A stretch of 8,724 nucleotides of DNA. It comes from DAOPXV01 sp035352535. GTDB taxonomy: Bacteria > Muiribacteriota > UBA9980. Location of the stretch: assembly GCA_964545075.1 (NCBI GenBank), contig CAZJFS010000184.1, positions 1 through 8,724 of the forward strand. Reading direction: 5' to 3'. This document shows, piece after piece, positions 1-7,377 of the stretch (within the stretch, counting starts at the first letter, position 1; every line of letters starts with the position of its first letter). The translations under genes and the position numbers were made by a program. Below the pieces are notes generated by a model that was not told the origin of the DNA, did not search any database, and saw nothing but the letters and a program-made list of their open reading frames with translations.

Positions 1-450
1 TCGACGACATACGACGGCTGCGCCAAATCGCGCGTCGAAATATCAAACGACCGCCCAACGGTAGTAGAATTAAAGCTGCTGCGCCCTATAACGGGCAGAA
101 GGCCGTCGCATAACACGCTCGGCACGGGCACCAAACCGGTTTTTTCGTGGAATCAGCCGTCCGGCATAACAAGTTTTCAGATAAGCGTTTACGACAGCCC
201 GAGTTTCATCGAATACACGAAATACCAACCGGAACAGGTCGACATAATAAATGAAAACGCCCTCCTTTATTGGAGAGCGGTTTCATATTCAAATTCCATG
301 ACTTACTCGGTCATAACTTATAATAAAGACGTGGAACTCATTAAAGCCATAGCGCTTCCGGCCAACTCTAAACACAGATGGTCGCTGTCAGGGTTTGACT
401 CCCAAAACGAGGTCTGGGCTTATGCGCCCGGAATTTCATTCCTGCCGTAA
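1..450 (+). CDS. C-terminal fragment of a probable exported/surface protein with a beta-sandwich-like repeat
   Basis: An open frame runs from the first base of the window to a TAA at 448-450, giving 149 residues with no start inside; the gene begins upstream of the window. About a third of the way in, the stretch PVFSWNQPSGITSFQISVYD has the look of the first strands of a fibronectin type III-like or other Ig-like domain (P-x-F-S-W-x-x-P followed by an alternating strand). A second strand-rich part follows (LLYWRAVSYS, then a tail ending PGISFLP). Such domains are common in secreted and cell-surface proteins, so an extracellular location is inferred. No catalytic motif is visible. The gene ends 5 bp from the stop of the convergent small gene at 456-707. 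Function unknown; the frame itself is well supported by its length and coding-like composition. Confidence 0.7.
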   Translation, partial: STTYDGCAKSRVEISNDRPTVVELKLLRPITGRRPSHNTLGTGTKPVFSWNQPSGITSFQISVYDSPSFIEYTKYQPEQVDIINENALLYWRAVSYSNSMTYSVITYNKDVELIKAIALPANSKHRWSLSGFDSQNEVWAYAPGISFLP

Positions 451-455
451 AAAAA

Positions 456-707
456 TTACGCTATATTCGTATTCGTGGCGTTAGCGACGTTTTTCTTATC
501 GGTCTTTATCTTTTCGATAGTGTTTTTCGCGTTCTCGAATTCGTGCGTATCGATTATTTTCATATTGAGCATTTTTTCAAAAGCTTTTTCGGTATTCGCG
601 ATAACTTCCGATGAAAAAATAGTATGGAGCTCGACTGGTTTCTTGGGAGCATTGAGATCGATACTTGTAATATTCGCGCTAAGGTTGTTGTTGATGTTTA
701 ATACCAT
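456..707 (-). CDS. Small hypothetical protein, 83 aa, start placed by its ribosome binding site
   Basis: The frame could open at 728, but the bases at 722-714 read AGGAAGGTG on the minus strand, a good Shine-Dalgarno 6 bases before the ATG at 707-705. I therefore take 707 as the start, giving 83 residues beginning MVLNINNNLSANITS. The stop is TAA at 458-456. The protein is rich in Asn, Lys and Ile, hydrophilic, with no membrane segment, signal peptide or cysteine. The middle and C-terminal part (from TEKAFEKMLNM onward) should be mostly helical. The first residues faintly recall flagellin N termini, which I regard as too weak to use. I do not recognise the family. A minus-strand extended -10 lies about 165 bp upstream, leaving a long leader that holds a second short frame. 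Confidence 0.6.
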   Translation of the reverse strand: MVLNINNNLSANITSIDLNAPKKPVELHTIFSSEVIANTEKAFEKMLNMKIIDTHEFENAKNTIEKIKTDKKNVANATNTNIA

Positions 708-804
708 ATAGTTCACCTTCCTTTTCATCTTTTTTTATTTCATTAATAAAATAAGCAAAATCCGTTCCAAAACCATCCGGAATAACTTCACGAATAATTT
801 TCAA
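679..804 (-). CDS. Possible 41-codon upstream ORF overlapping the 83-aa gene
   Basis: On the minus strand a frame opened by TTG at 804-802 runs 41 codons to a TAG at 681-679. It includes the stretch REVIPDGFGTDFAYFINEIK, which has the residue balance of a real protein rather than of random AT-rich DNA. It overlaps the start of the 83-aa gene by 29 bp and contains that gene's ribosome binding site, so translational coupling is possible. Against it: there is no in-frame ATG or GTG start and no Shine-Dalgarno ahead of the TTG. It may be a leader peptide, the remnant of a decayed longer gene, or chance. Confidence 0.25.
   Translation of the reverse strand: MKIIREVIPDGFGTDFAYFINEIKKDEKEGELYGIKHQQQP
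714..722 (-). promoter_or_regulatory. Ribosome binding site that decides the start of the 83-aa gene
   Basis: AGGAAGGTG on the minus strand ends 6 bases before the ATG at 707-705. The upstream in-frame ATG at 728 is preceded only by A-rich sequence, so the internal start is preferred. Confidence 0.6.
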
Positions 805-820
805 ACATTAGCAATTTATC

Positions 821-849
821 TTTACTTTTCATGAATACTTTGATAAAAT
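821..849 (+). promoter_or_regulatory. Candidate sigma-70-type promoter for the 909 gene
   Basis: TTTACT at 821-826, a 17-base spacer and TAAAAT at 844-849 preceded by TGA (841-843) make an extended -10 promoter. Transcription would start near 856, about 50 bases before the ATG at 909. The gap is AT-rich, so a chance match cannot be excluded. Confidence 0.45.
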
Positions 850-869
850 CAATCCAGTATTCAAGTTAT

Positions 870-898
870 ATTATAGCAAATAAAAAAGAAAATTAAAA
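870..898 (-). promoter_or_regulatory. Candidate extended -10 promoter on the minus strand
   Basis: On the minus strand 878-870 reads TGCTATAAT, a perfect extended -10. A weak -35 (TTTTAA, 898-893) lies 17 bases upstream. A start near 863 would give a leader of about 155 bases before the 83-aa gene, including the 41-codon frame. It faces the plus-strand promoter at 821-849, so each polymerase would run through the other promoter. Confidence 0.45.
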
Positions 899-908
899 GA
901 GTTTTGTT

Positions 909-1355
909 ATGAAAAGCGGAAAATATTTAATAGCGGTTCTCAAACGCCTGATGCCTTACGCCGATGTATGGTTTATCGCGTATATATTAAAATACTTTAT
1001 ATTCACGAATAACCCCAAGGTCGCCGCTATAATTTTCCTGGTCTCCTGGCTCGCTTTTTTCGCTATAGCCACCAAGGATTTCCTGATATTCTGGAAAGGC
1101 CATTTCTGCACCGGCATGGTCCCTGACGAGCAGATATTTTCTTGTTATATAAGCCTCACCTCCATCTGTTTAGCGGCGCAATGCCTGGCATTTTTCGAGT
1201 TCCGGACCATCGCCAACATGGCCCTGCTAACGGCGCTTTTATTCGTAAACCTCATCTCGGTCATCTCCATAAACCATTACTTTTTCCTCATATTTTTCGC
1301 GTTCAATTATTTTTTATTCTTCTTCAGGATCGCCTACCTCATCAAGTATATATAA
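909..1355 (+). CDS. Small polytopic membrane protein, 148 aa, unknown family
   Basis: ATG at 909 gives 148 residues ending at a TAA. The protein is very hydrophobic. I count four or five membrane spans, roughly at residues 15-33, 38-57, 79-100, 102-122 and 124-146, with short loops. The loop around 58-78 is polar and holds a Cys and the segment GMVPDEQ. The last helix is rich in Phe (for example FFLIFFAFNYFLFFF). No transporter or enzyme signature is recognised. The ribosome binding site is weak (AAAAGAG, 895-901). A candidate promoter lies at 821-849. It ends 28 bp before the IspG-type gene on the same strand, so the two are probably co-transcribed, though no functional link is evident. Confidence 0.7.
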   Translation: MKSGKYLIAVLKRLMPYADVWFIAYILKYFIFTNNPKVAAIIFLVSWLAFFAIATKDFLIFWKGHFCTGMVPDEQIFSCYISLTSICLAAQCLAFFEFRTIANMALLTALLFVNLISVISINHYFFLIFFAFNYFLFFFRIAYLIKYI

Positions 1356-1383
1356 AATTTGAGCAGTAGGATAAGTTACCGCT

Positions 1384-3234
1384 ATGAAAAACGAAATAAA
1401 TTTAAAAAACGTTGAATTATCTATCAGCGAAAAAGAATTAGATGAATTTTTCAACAATTTTAAAAACACCTGTCGAAAATTCACATACCAGCTCAGGCCC
1501 GATGAAAAACGGCTGGCCGAAAAATATCAAATCCCCCATTTTCGTCTGAATTTCAATTCCCCGGAAGAGCTCATACATTCAAACTCCGTCGCGGATCTCA
1601 AAAACATCGACTTGTCCTTAAAGTTGAACTCCAAGACCACGTTTCCGGAAGCGTCATCTCAATTAAAAAATATAAAGTACGGGACTTTAAGGCTATATTT
1701 GAACGTTCCGGGCGAAGTGAATGGCTCCGAGAACGATAATATTTTTCGGTTTTTCAGCGATTTTTTCAGCTCTGAACTTAAAAATAATGATATTTCATTT
1801 TGCATCCAGAATAAACGGGTCATCGACCAGATTGAACTCAGCGGAAGGCTTGTCAAAAAATTCCCGGAACTTTCAAGCCGGATGCACATCGAACCGCCAG
1901 ATGAATTAAGCCCCGTGGAAAATTCCCTGCTCATATCCATACTTCATTCCATCTTCTGTTTACGCGCTTCTTCATTCGCGGCCCGCTTAAAAAATAAAGA
2001 CGCTTCGACGACCCGGTTTACTCTCGAATTATTGAGGTCATTGGGTTACGCGAATATCCCCGGAGTGTTTTTGATCGCCTGCCCGACGTGCGCGCGCACA
2101 AGAATAAACGTAATAGCCCTTGCGCATTCAATATACGAAAAAATCCAAGGCATAGAAAAGACTATGAGCGTGGCCGTGATGGGCTGCGAGGTCAACGGCC
2201 CCGGCGAAGCGTCCCACGCTGACCTGGGCGTAGCCGGAGGCCTGGGGCGCGGCATATTATTTGAAAAAGGCAAAATAACGGAACAAGTGCCCGCGGATAA
2301 AATAGAGGTCTCAGTCATCGAAAGCATAAACCGTTATTTAATGTCGCCGGTGCCAGGCGCCACAACATCCGTGCAGCTTGCGCTATCGGGGCAGCCCTCG
2401 CCGGCGGATGCGACGATACGGCCGGCGGGCATTATGGAAGCTTCGACGCCGCGAATATCGCTGGCAAACAGGCGGCCGGCCCGGCGATTAAAGATCGGAA
2501 ATATAGTCATAGGCGGCGGCGAAAAGATCGCCATACAATCGATGTCCAATCTTCCAACGACCGACGTGGCCGCGGTCATCGACCAGACCAACCGCTTAGC
2601 CGACGCCGGATGCGACATAATGCGCGTTGGCGTTTTAAACGAAGACGCCGCCAGATGCCTCGGAAAGATTAAAAAAGGCATAAATATACCGCTCGTCGCG
2701 GACATCCACTTCGACCACAGGCTGGCCCTCATCGCGATAGACGAAGGCATAGATAAATTAAGGCTCAATCCGGGAAACATTAAAAAGCGCGAATATATTG
2801 AAATGGTGGTCGCAAAAGCGAAAGCCGCCCATATTCCAATACGTATCGGCGTAAATTCCGGTTCGGTCCCGAAGGACGCGCTGATGCGGCACGGGGGAGT
2901 CGTCACGCCCGACGCGCTCGTGGAAGCGGCCATGTGGGAGATAAAAATACTGGAAGAGCTGGGGTTTTTTGACATAGCCATATCGCTGAAATCCTCGTCG
3001 CCGGCCGAAACCATCGCGGCCTATCAAAAGATTTCACGGCAGTGCGACTACCCTCTCCATCTGGGCATAACCGAAGCCGGAATAAGGGAAACGGGAGAAA
3101 TCAGATCGGCGGCCGGCATAGGATATCTTCTATATGAAGGAATCGGCGATACGTTCCGCGTCTCTCTGACCGAGGACCCGCTTTTAGAGATCGTAACGGC
3201 GCTTGAAATAAAAAACGCGCTGCGCGTAAAATAG
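1384..3234 (+). CDS. ispG: IspG (GcpE) 4-hydroxy-3-methylbut-2-enyl diphosphate synthase with rotated domain order
   Basis: IspG reductively opens the cyclic diphosphate MEcPP to HMBPP in the MEP pathway, using a [4Fe-4S] cluster; cytoplasmic. This 616-residue protein holds both catalytic modules, in reversed order. Residues about 225-320 are the Fe-S domain: C233 and C236 in ACPTCART, C268 and E275 in MGCEVNGPGE, then a glycine-rich run. A Pro/Ala/Ser-rich linker spans about 321-360. Residues about 365-616 are the full TIM barrel: QSMS (385), PLVADIHF (436), LRLNPGN (459), RIGVNSGS (487), SLKSS (534), ITEAG (562) and GIGDTFRVSLTEDP (586). It stops just where the Fe-S domain normally follows. 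The charged alpha/beta region 1-215 is divergent; its position suggests the A* domain of large IspG. All expected cluster ligands are present, so activity is likely. The stop is TAG; the ribosome binding site is weak (TAGGA, 12 bases upstream). Confidence 0.9.
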   Translation: MKNEINLKNVELSISEKELDEFFNNFKNTCRKFTYQLRPDEKRLAEKYQIPHFRLNFNSPEELIHSNSVADLKNIDLSLKLNSKTTFPEASSQLKNIKYGTLRLYLNVPGEVNGSENDNIFRFFSDFFSSELKNNDISFCIQNKRVIDQIELSGRLVKKFPELSSRMHIEPPDELSPVENSLLISILHSIFCLRASSFAARLKNKDASTTRFTLELLRSLGYANIPGVFLIACPTCARTRINVIALAHSIYEKIQGIEKTMSVAVMGCEVNGPGEASHADLGVAGGLGRGILFEKGKITEQVPADKIEVSVIESINRYLMSPVPGATTSVQLALSGQPSPADATIRPAGIMEASTPRISLANRRPARRLKIGNIVIGGGEKIAIQSMSNLPTTDVAAVIDQTNRLADAGCDIMRVGVLNEDAARCLGKIKKGINIPLVADIHFDHRLALIAIDEGIDKLRLNPGNIKKREYIEMVVAKAKAAHIPIRIGVNSGSVPKDALMRHGGVVTPDALVEAAMWEIKILEELGFFDIAISLKSSSPAETIAAYQKISRQCDYPLHLGITEAGIRETGEIRSAAGIGYLLYEGIGDTFRVSLTEDPLLEIVTALEIKNALRVK

Positions 3235-3248
3235 GGCCGAGCGATCCT

Positions 3249-3275
3249 GGCGGATTTTCAATCCGTCCTTATTAT
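3249..3275 (+). terminator. Weak candidate rho-independent terminator after ispG
   Basis: A hairpin with stem CGGATT/AATCCG (3251-3256 with 3260-3265) and a TTC loop can be extended by a G-U and a G-C pair to eight base pairs. The following bases TCCTTATTATT are only a poor U tract, so termination would be partial at best. Confidence 0.3.
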
Positions 3276-3301
3276 TAAGACATTTCGGGGGAATTGTAAA
3301 A

Positions 3302-4453
3302 ATGTTTATTTTCAAAAAAATAAAATGGAACACCATGTTTTTTTTCGCGCTCGCAAGCCTGGTTCCGGTAATAATAATAAGCGTGTTCGTATTGAATCAG
3401 ATCTACGGCGAACTTGAAAAAAACATTATAACCGAAAATAACAAAATGGCCGCGCAGGTACGCTCTTCCGTAATCGGGCAATTTGAAAATTATAAAAAAC
3501 AGCTCACATGCCTTGCCTCCCTAAAAGAAATAAAAAGCTTCGACGCCGGAATTCAATCCCCTCTTATAAACGATTTTTTCAGGCTCAACCCCTTTTTTTA
3601 TAACGTTTACATATACGACCGCGGCGGAGTGCTCCGAAACGTCTGCTACCCCGGATCTAACGTTGAAAACAAAGAATTGATCGGCCGTGAAAACGTTAAA
3701 AATTCGCAGGCGGCCGTGGTGGAAACGTTTAAAAGCGCTCTTGAAACGAAAAAAACAATGGTTTCAAAATATTTTAAAAATGATTTCGGCGAAATGATGT
3801 TCTGCGTCGCGGCGCCGGTTTTTGAATTCGGCAATGAAGACCGCGTCATCGGCGTTCTATCGGCCGCCGCAAAAGTTTCCGACAGCGCGTTTCACCGTTT
3901 TTTCGATCCAGTCATAGTTTATGACGACGAATATCTGCTTTTAATAAACGAATCTTCCGAAGTCCTTACGATGAAAGGCTCTCTTTTACCGCAGGATCTG
4001 GGAAAATTCGATTTCCCCGTCTATAAGATGGGCGAACCCGTCGATATAACATCCGCCGCGGTAACCAGCGGAACGACATTCATAGGCGGGCGCAAGGATA
4101 TTATTTTCACCTCGCCGCTCGCCGAATCCAGGTCCACGTTGATAATCGGAAGGCCCTACCACCTGGCTTTCAACGGAATAAGGATAATCATCAGGTACAT
4201 AGTATGGATAAGCGTAGCCTGCCTTCTTCTGGCCTCGCTTTTAAGCGTCTGGCTTTCGAACCGTCTGGCGAAACCCATAGAGCTGCTCGTGAACGGCCTT
4301 AACAAGATCGAGGACGGCGTTCTTTCGCACAGGATATCCGCGGCGAGCGAGGATGAGATCGGCGTCGCTATAACCGCTTTCAATAATCTCGCGGGAAAAT
4401 TACAGAGAAATAAAATAATAGAAAGCGTCTGGAGCGAAAAGTGGAAACGTTAG
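3302..4453 (+). CDS. Membrane sensor with Cache-like periplasmic domain and HAMP, no output domain
   Basis: 383 residues, with a G-rich ribosome binding site (GGGGGA) 9 bases before the ATG. A short basic N terminus leads into TM1 (about 12-33). An extracytoplasmic domain of about 260 residues follows, with a helical start (34-75) and then alternating strands (YNVYIYDRGGVL, FCVAAPVFEFG, RVIGVLSAAAKV). This is the pattern of a double Cache sensor domain. TM2 is at about 295-318 and a HAMP linker at about 319-368 (RLAKPIELLVNGLNKIEDG, then DEIGVAITAFNNLA). The protein ends about 15 residues after the HAMP, where a kinase, cyclase, phosphatase or chemotaxis domain would normally begin. No frameshifted output domain is found downstream, because the next gene starts at 4441 and overlaps by 13 bp. 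Sensor architecture is well supported; the ligand and target are unknown. Confidence 0.8.
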   Translation: MFIFKKIKWNTMFFFALASLVPVIIISVFVLNQIYGELEKNIITENNKMAAQVRSSVIGQFENYKKQLTCLASLKEIKSFDAGIQSPLINDFFRLNPFFYNVYIYDRGGVLRNVCYPGSNVENKELIGRENVKNSQAAVVETFKSALETKKTMVSKYFKNDFGEMMFCVAAPVFEFGNEDRVIGVLSAAAKVSDSAFHRFFDPVIVYDDEYLLLINESSEVLTMKGSLLPQDLGKFDFPVYKMGEPVDITSAAVTSGTTFIGGRKDIIFTSPLAESRSTLIIGRPYHLAFNGIRIIIRYIVWISVACLLLASLLSVWLSNRLAKPIELLVNGLNKIEDGVLSHRISAASEDEIGVAITAFNNLAGKLQRNKIIESVWSEKWKR

Positions 4454-7377
4454 GCGAAATTGATTCTCTGAAAAAAGATTCCAAACCTTCGAAGTCCGCC
4501 GAACTTTTCGGCAGGATACTCGGGTTCAACGTCGTTTTTTACTTTATCCAATACGCCTCAATGTCGTACGTTCTCGTGCTGAGCCTCTCGCTTTTTTTAA
4601 AAAAGGTGGGCCCCGCCAGCCTCCCGCTTTCGTTCATACTTTCAAACGCCATACTGCTTTTTTTTCAGCTCGCCATGATGACGGTCAGAAAAGCGCCCGA
4701 ATACAAAATTCTCACGGGCGGAATCGCGGCCGCCATTACATATCTTCTGCTATGTAACGCCGTATTTTTTAACTACGAACATTATCTGGTGTACCTCTCA
4801 TTCGTTGTCATAGGAAACGTTCTGGTGTCCGTGACCATATTCGCGTATCTGGCCTATCTTAACCAGAAAATGCCGCTTCGCATGCAAAAGAAGTGCCTCC
4901 CTTATATTCACGGCGCGAGTTCGCTCGGAGGCGTGGTATCGGGTTTTACGCTCGGACCGCTTATGGCGGCGTTCGGCCTTTCAAACATGATAAATTTTAT
5001 AATAGCGCTTAATTTGATAAGCCTTCTGATCATGAGATATTTAAACGGCCTGCACGAGGAAGCCGAAAGATCGGACGCCGTATATGACGTTGAAAAAGTT
5101 GCCGGGCCGGACGGACAAAATGAGGACGAAATTGAAACCGAAAGCGTGATCGGGGGGCGCGAAATAAACTTCAGCGAAAGATCCGGCGAAATGGAACGCG
5201 CCGCCGAACCTGGATTTATATCGATGATAACGGAGAGGTTCGCGGAGATCAAAGATTATCTCAGCCGGACGAAACTCGTCTATTATATGGCGGCGATAAT
5301 CTTCATAGTCAATTTCAATGAAAATCTCGTCGATTACATTTATTCGACCAAACTTACCGAACAGTTCAAAACGGTAGATGATATAGCATCCTTCACCGGC
5401 AATTTCCGGGCGATGAATCTTCTCATCATAATGCTTATACAAATATTCGCATTAAGACCCTTCCTCAAATATTTTTCGGTGACATTCGCCGTAGCGGCCA
5501 CATCCATCCTTCTTATTCCCGCCGGCGTCGTCGCCATAGCAAGTTTCACTTTTTTCTCGGCGCTTCTCGTCAAATTTTTCAACGAGATCTCAATAAAAAG
5601 CTTTCACCGGCCGGCGGTGGGTATACTCACAAACCCCATGGGCGATATGAAAACCAGGGTCGCGCTTTTCTTCGAATTCATATCTTACTCCGCGAAAATA
5701 ATAGCGGGCCTGATCCTTTTTTACATGAAGGTCGCGGCCGGCGTAAAGTTTTTCGTATTCGTCGTTTTCGCGCTGTCATTCGTACATATTTATTATTCCT
5801 CCAGACTTTCGGATTCTTACATATCGCTTCTGAAAAGCAATCTCGAAAGCGCCGCGGCGGGTCAGAGGATCAAAGCCATCAGCAACGTCCTCTTCGTCCC
5901 GCGCGACCGGATAATCGATTCATTGCTGCCGCTTCTGCGCTCAAAAGACCCGGCTGAGCGATACGCCGCGATAACAAAGATCGCGTCGTTTGAAGGAACC
6001 ACGGATAAACTGTTTTCGCTTCTCGAATCCGAGAACGATCCCAAAAATATCGCCACGATAATATCCATACTATCCCGCGATGAAAAATTCGATTTTGAAG
6101 AAAATATAGATAAATTCCTAAAGCATCCGGATGCGCGGGTACGCGCCAACGTCATCGAAGGTTTTGGAAAACTTAAAAACATTAAAAATAAGGGGATGGA
6201 TGAAACCCGGCTCCTGAGATTTTTAAATGATGAAAGCACTCGCATCAGGGCCAACGCGATAATCGCAATATTGAATCTTTCAGATTCCGAAAAGAATATC
6301 GGCGAGGCTCTGGAAAGCCTCGCTTCCATGCTCGACTCGAAAAGCGAGCCAATCGCCGCCAGCGGCGCCGCGGCCACAGGACTTATCGGGCATACCGTTT
6401 TCACCGGCGCCCTCGCGACATGCCTTGAAAACGCTTCGGAAAGGGTCAGGCGCAACGCCATAATATCGCTTTCAAATTTAAACTCCGCCGGAGCGCGGCT
6501 TGTTCTCGCCCGCCATCTTGAGATCGAGTCAGCCGAACCGCTTAAAGCGATAATCGAAGAGAGCCGGAAGATCGCGGATAACGAATGCGGACGTTTAATA
6601 GCTCTGGCGCTTGCCGATCTGGCCGAAGACGAAAGGGCTGAAATAATTGAACTTATAAAGCCTCTGGATCCGGTCGGAATGTCCGGGCCTATCCTGAAAT
6701 TACTCATGATCGAAGACGCTTCATCGAGACTTAAATTAGCCGGTTATTTTAATAAATATCATTCCGACGCGGACGCGATCGCCTTCGCCGGCCGGATACT
6801 ATCCATGCCGCATAACGAAAGTTCTGAAAGAGCGGGGCGCCCGCCCGTCAATTTCAAGGAATTTGAAACCGCCTCGATAAATGCACGTTTTAACCCGCGC
6901 GAAAACTTTTATGACATCTACGACGCGGTGATATCCGAAAGCGGCCAGTTCACGCCATCATATCTGCGGGCGCTCATCGACGTCTTCATCGTATCGTCGC
7001 GCGTGGCGAAAAATTCCGCGAATTCGGAAAGCGGGCGCGAAGTCGCCGTCATGGCCGCTGAACTTGAAAAGAACCTTCTCAACCACATAATAAACATGAT
7101 AGCGCTTTCCACTCCCGACCGCCAGAGCGCGATATCGGCGTTCAACGTCGCGCTGGAGGGCGACGCCCGCATGGCCTCATACGCGGTCGAGCTCATTGAA
7201 ACAAGCATTAATCATGAGATATCATTGAAGATAGCCGAGGCGCTCGAAAATTATTCCTCGGCCGGGGCGTGGAACGATTACTCTAAAGCATTCATAAATT
7301 CGAATATATCCAGGTTGAAAAAAGATGAGGCGGCTTATCTTTCGGTTCTTCCCTCAAATTATGAAATATTTTTATAA
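4441..7377 (+). CDS. Twelve-TM nucleotide-transporter-like (ATP/ADP translocase/MFS type) protein fused to HEAT repeats
   Basis: 978 residues from a GTG start at 4441, with GGAG at 4431-4434 as ribosome binding site. The start lies inside the upstream sensor gene (13-bp overlap), implying translational coupling. The N-terminal half has about 12 membrane spans: six between about 30 and 200, an acidic hydrophilic loop (about 201-270), then six between about 277 and 455. The segment around 386-430 (KSFHRPAVGILTNPM, followed by a basic loop and a helix) resembles the ATP/ADP translocase (Npt) family, for which HEAT fusions are known in free-living bacteria. From about 465 to the end the protein is a helical solenoid with HEAT-type repeats, clearest at HPDARVRANVIEGFGKL (562), DESTRIRANAIIAILNL (597) and NASERVRRNAIISLSNL (664). 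Nucleotide transport is unproven; a receptor-like or scaffold role in the membrane is equally possible. Confidence 0.75.
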   Translation: METLGEIDSLKKDSKPSKSAELFGRILGFNVVFYFIQYASMSYVLVLSLSLFLKKVGPASLPLSFILSNAILLFFQLAMMTVRKAPEYKILTGGIAAAITYLLLCNAVFFNYEHYLVYLSFVVIGNVLVSVTIFAYLAYLNQKMPLRMQKKCLPYIHGASSLGGVVSGFTLGPLMAAFGLSNMINFIIALNLISLLIMRYLNGLHEEAERSDAVYDVEKVAGPDGQNEDEIETESVIGGREINFSERSGEMERAAEPGFISMITERFAEIKDYLSRTKLVYYMAAIIFIVNFNENLVDYIYSTKLTEQFKTVDDIASFTGNFRAMNLLIIMLIQIFALRPFLKYFSVTFAVAATSILLIPAGVVAIASFTFFSALLVKFFNEISIKSFHRPAVGILTNPMGDMKTRVALFFEFISYSAKIIAGLILFYMKVAAGVKFFVFVVFALSFVHIYYSSRLSDSYISLLKSNLESAAAGQRIKAISNVLFVPRDRIIDSLLPLLRSKDPAERYAAITKIASFEGTTDKLFSLLESENDPKNIATIISILSRDEKFDFEENIDKFLKHPDARVRANVIEGFGKLKNIKNKGMDETRLLRFLNDESTRIRANAIIAILNLSDSEKNIGEALESLASMLDSKSEPIAASGAAATGLIGHTVFTGALATCLENASERVRRNAIISLSNLNSAGARLVLARHLEIESAEPLKAIIEESRKIADNECGRLIALALADLAEDERAEIIELIKPLDPVGMSGPILKLLMIEDASSRLKLAGYFNKYHSDADAIAFAGRILSMPHNESSERAGRPPVNFKEFETASINARFNPRENFYDIYDAVISESGQFTPSYLRALIDVFIVSSRVAKNSANSESGREVAVMAAELEKNLLNHIINMIALSTPDRQSAISAFNVALEGDARMASYAVELIETSINHEISLKIAEALENYSSAGAWNDYSKAFINSNISRLKKDEAAYLSVLPSNYEIFL

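Noticed and set aside
430..442. Small hairpin GGAAT-TTC-ATTCC near the end of the first gene, close to an A run
   Set aside because: The stem has only five pairs, lies within coding sequence, and the following run is A on the plus strand; on the minus strand the T run comes before the hairpin, so it is not a terminator in either direction.
475..711. Plus-strand hydrophobic frame of 78 codons opposite the 83-aa gene
   Set aside because: It has no ribosome binding site and its Phe/Ile/Ser-rich sequence is what the complement of a Lys/Asn/Glu-rich coding frame produces. The minus-strand gene has a good ribosome binding site.
2340..2460. Possibility that the IspG-type gene is really two genes, Fe-S half and barrel half
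   Set aside because: The frame is continuous and no Shine-Dalgarno precedes the candidate internal Met codons at residues 320 and 351. A single fused protein is the simpler reading, though assembly error cannot be excluded from sequence alone.
2334..3014. Long minus-strand frame of 226 codons inside ispG
   Set aside because: It lies antisense to the conserved TIM-barrel coding sequence, is rich in Ser, Ala, Met and Pro as expected of a shadow frame, and shows no domain.
3247..3275. Possible promoter CTGGCG-17-TATTAT ahead of the sensor gene
   Set aside because: The -10 is acceptable but the -35 matches only half the consensus, and it overlaps the hairpin; not strong enough to list.
5862..6707. 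Long minus-strand frame of 281 codons inside the HEAT-repeat gene
   Set aside because: Antisense shadow of the helical-repeat region, Ser/Arg-rich low-complexity translation with no recognisable domain or ribosome binding site evidence.
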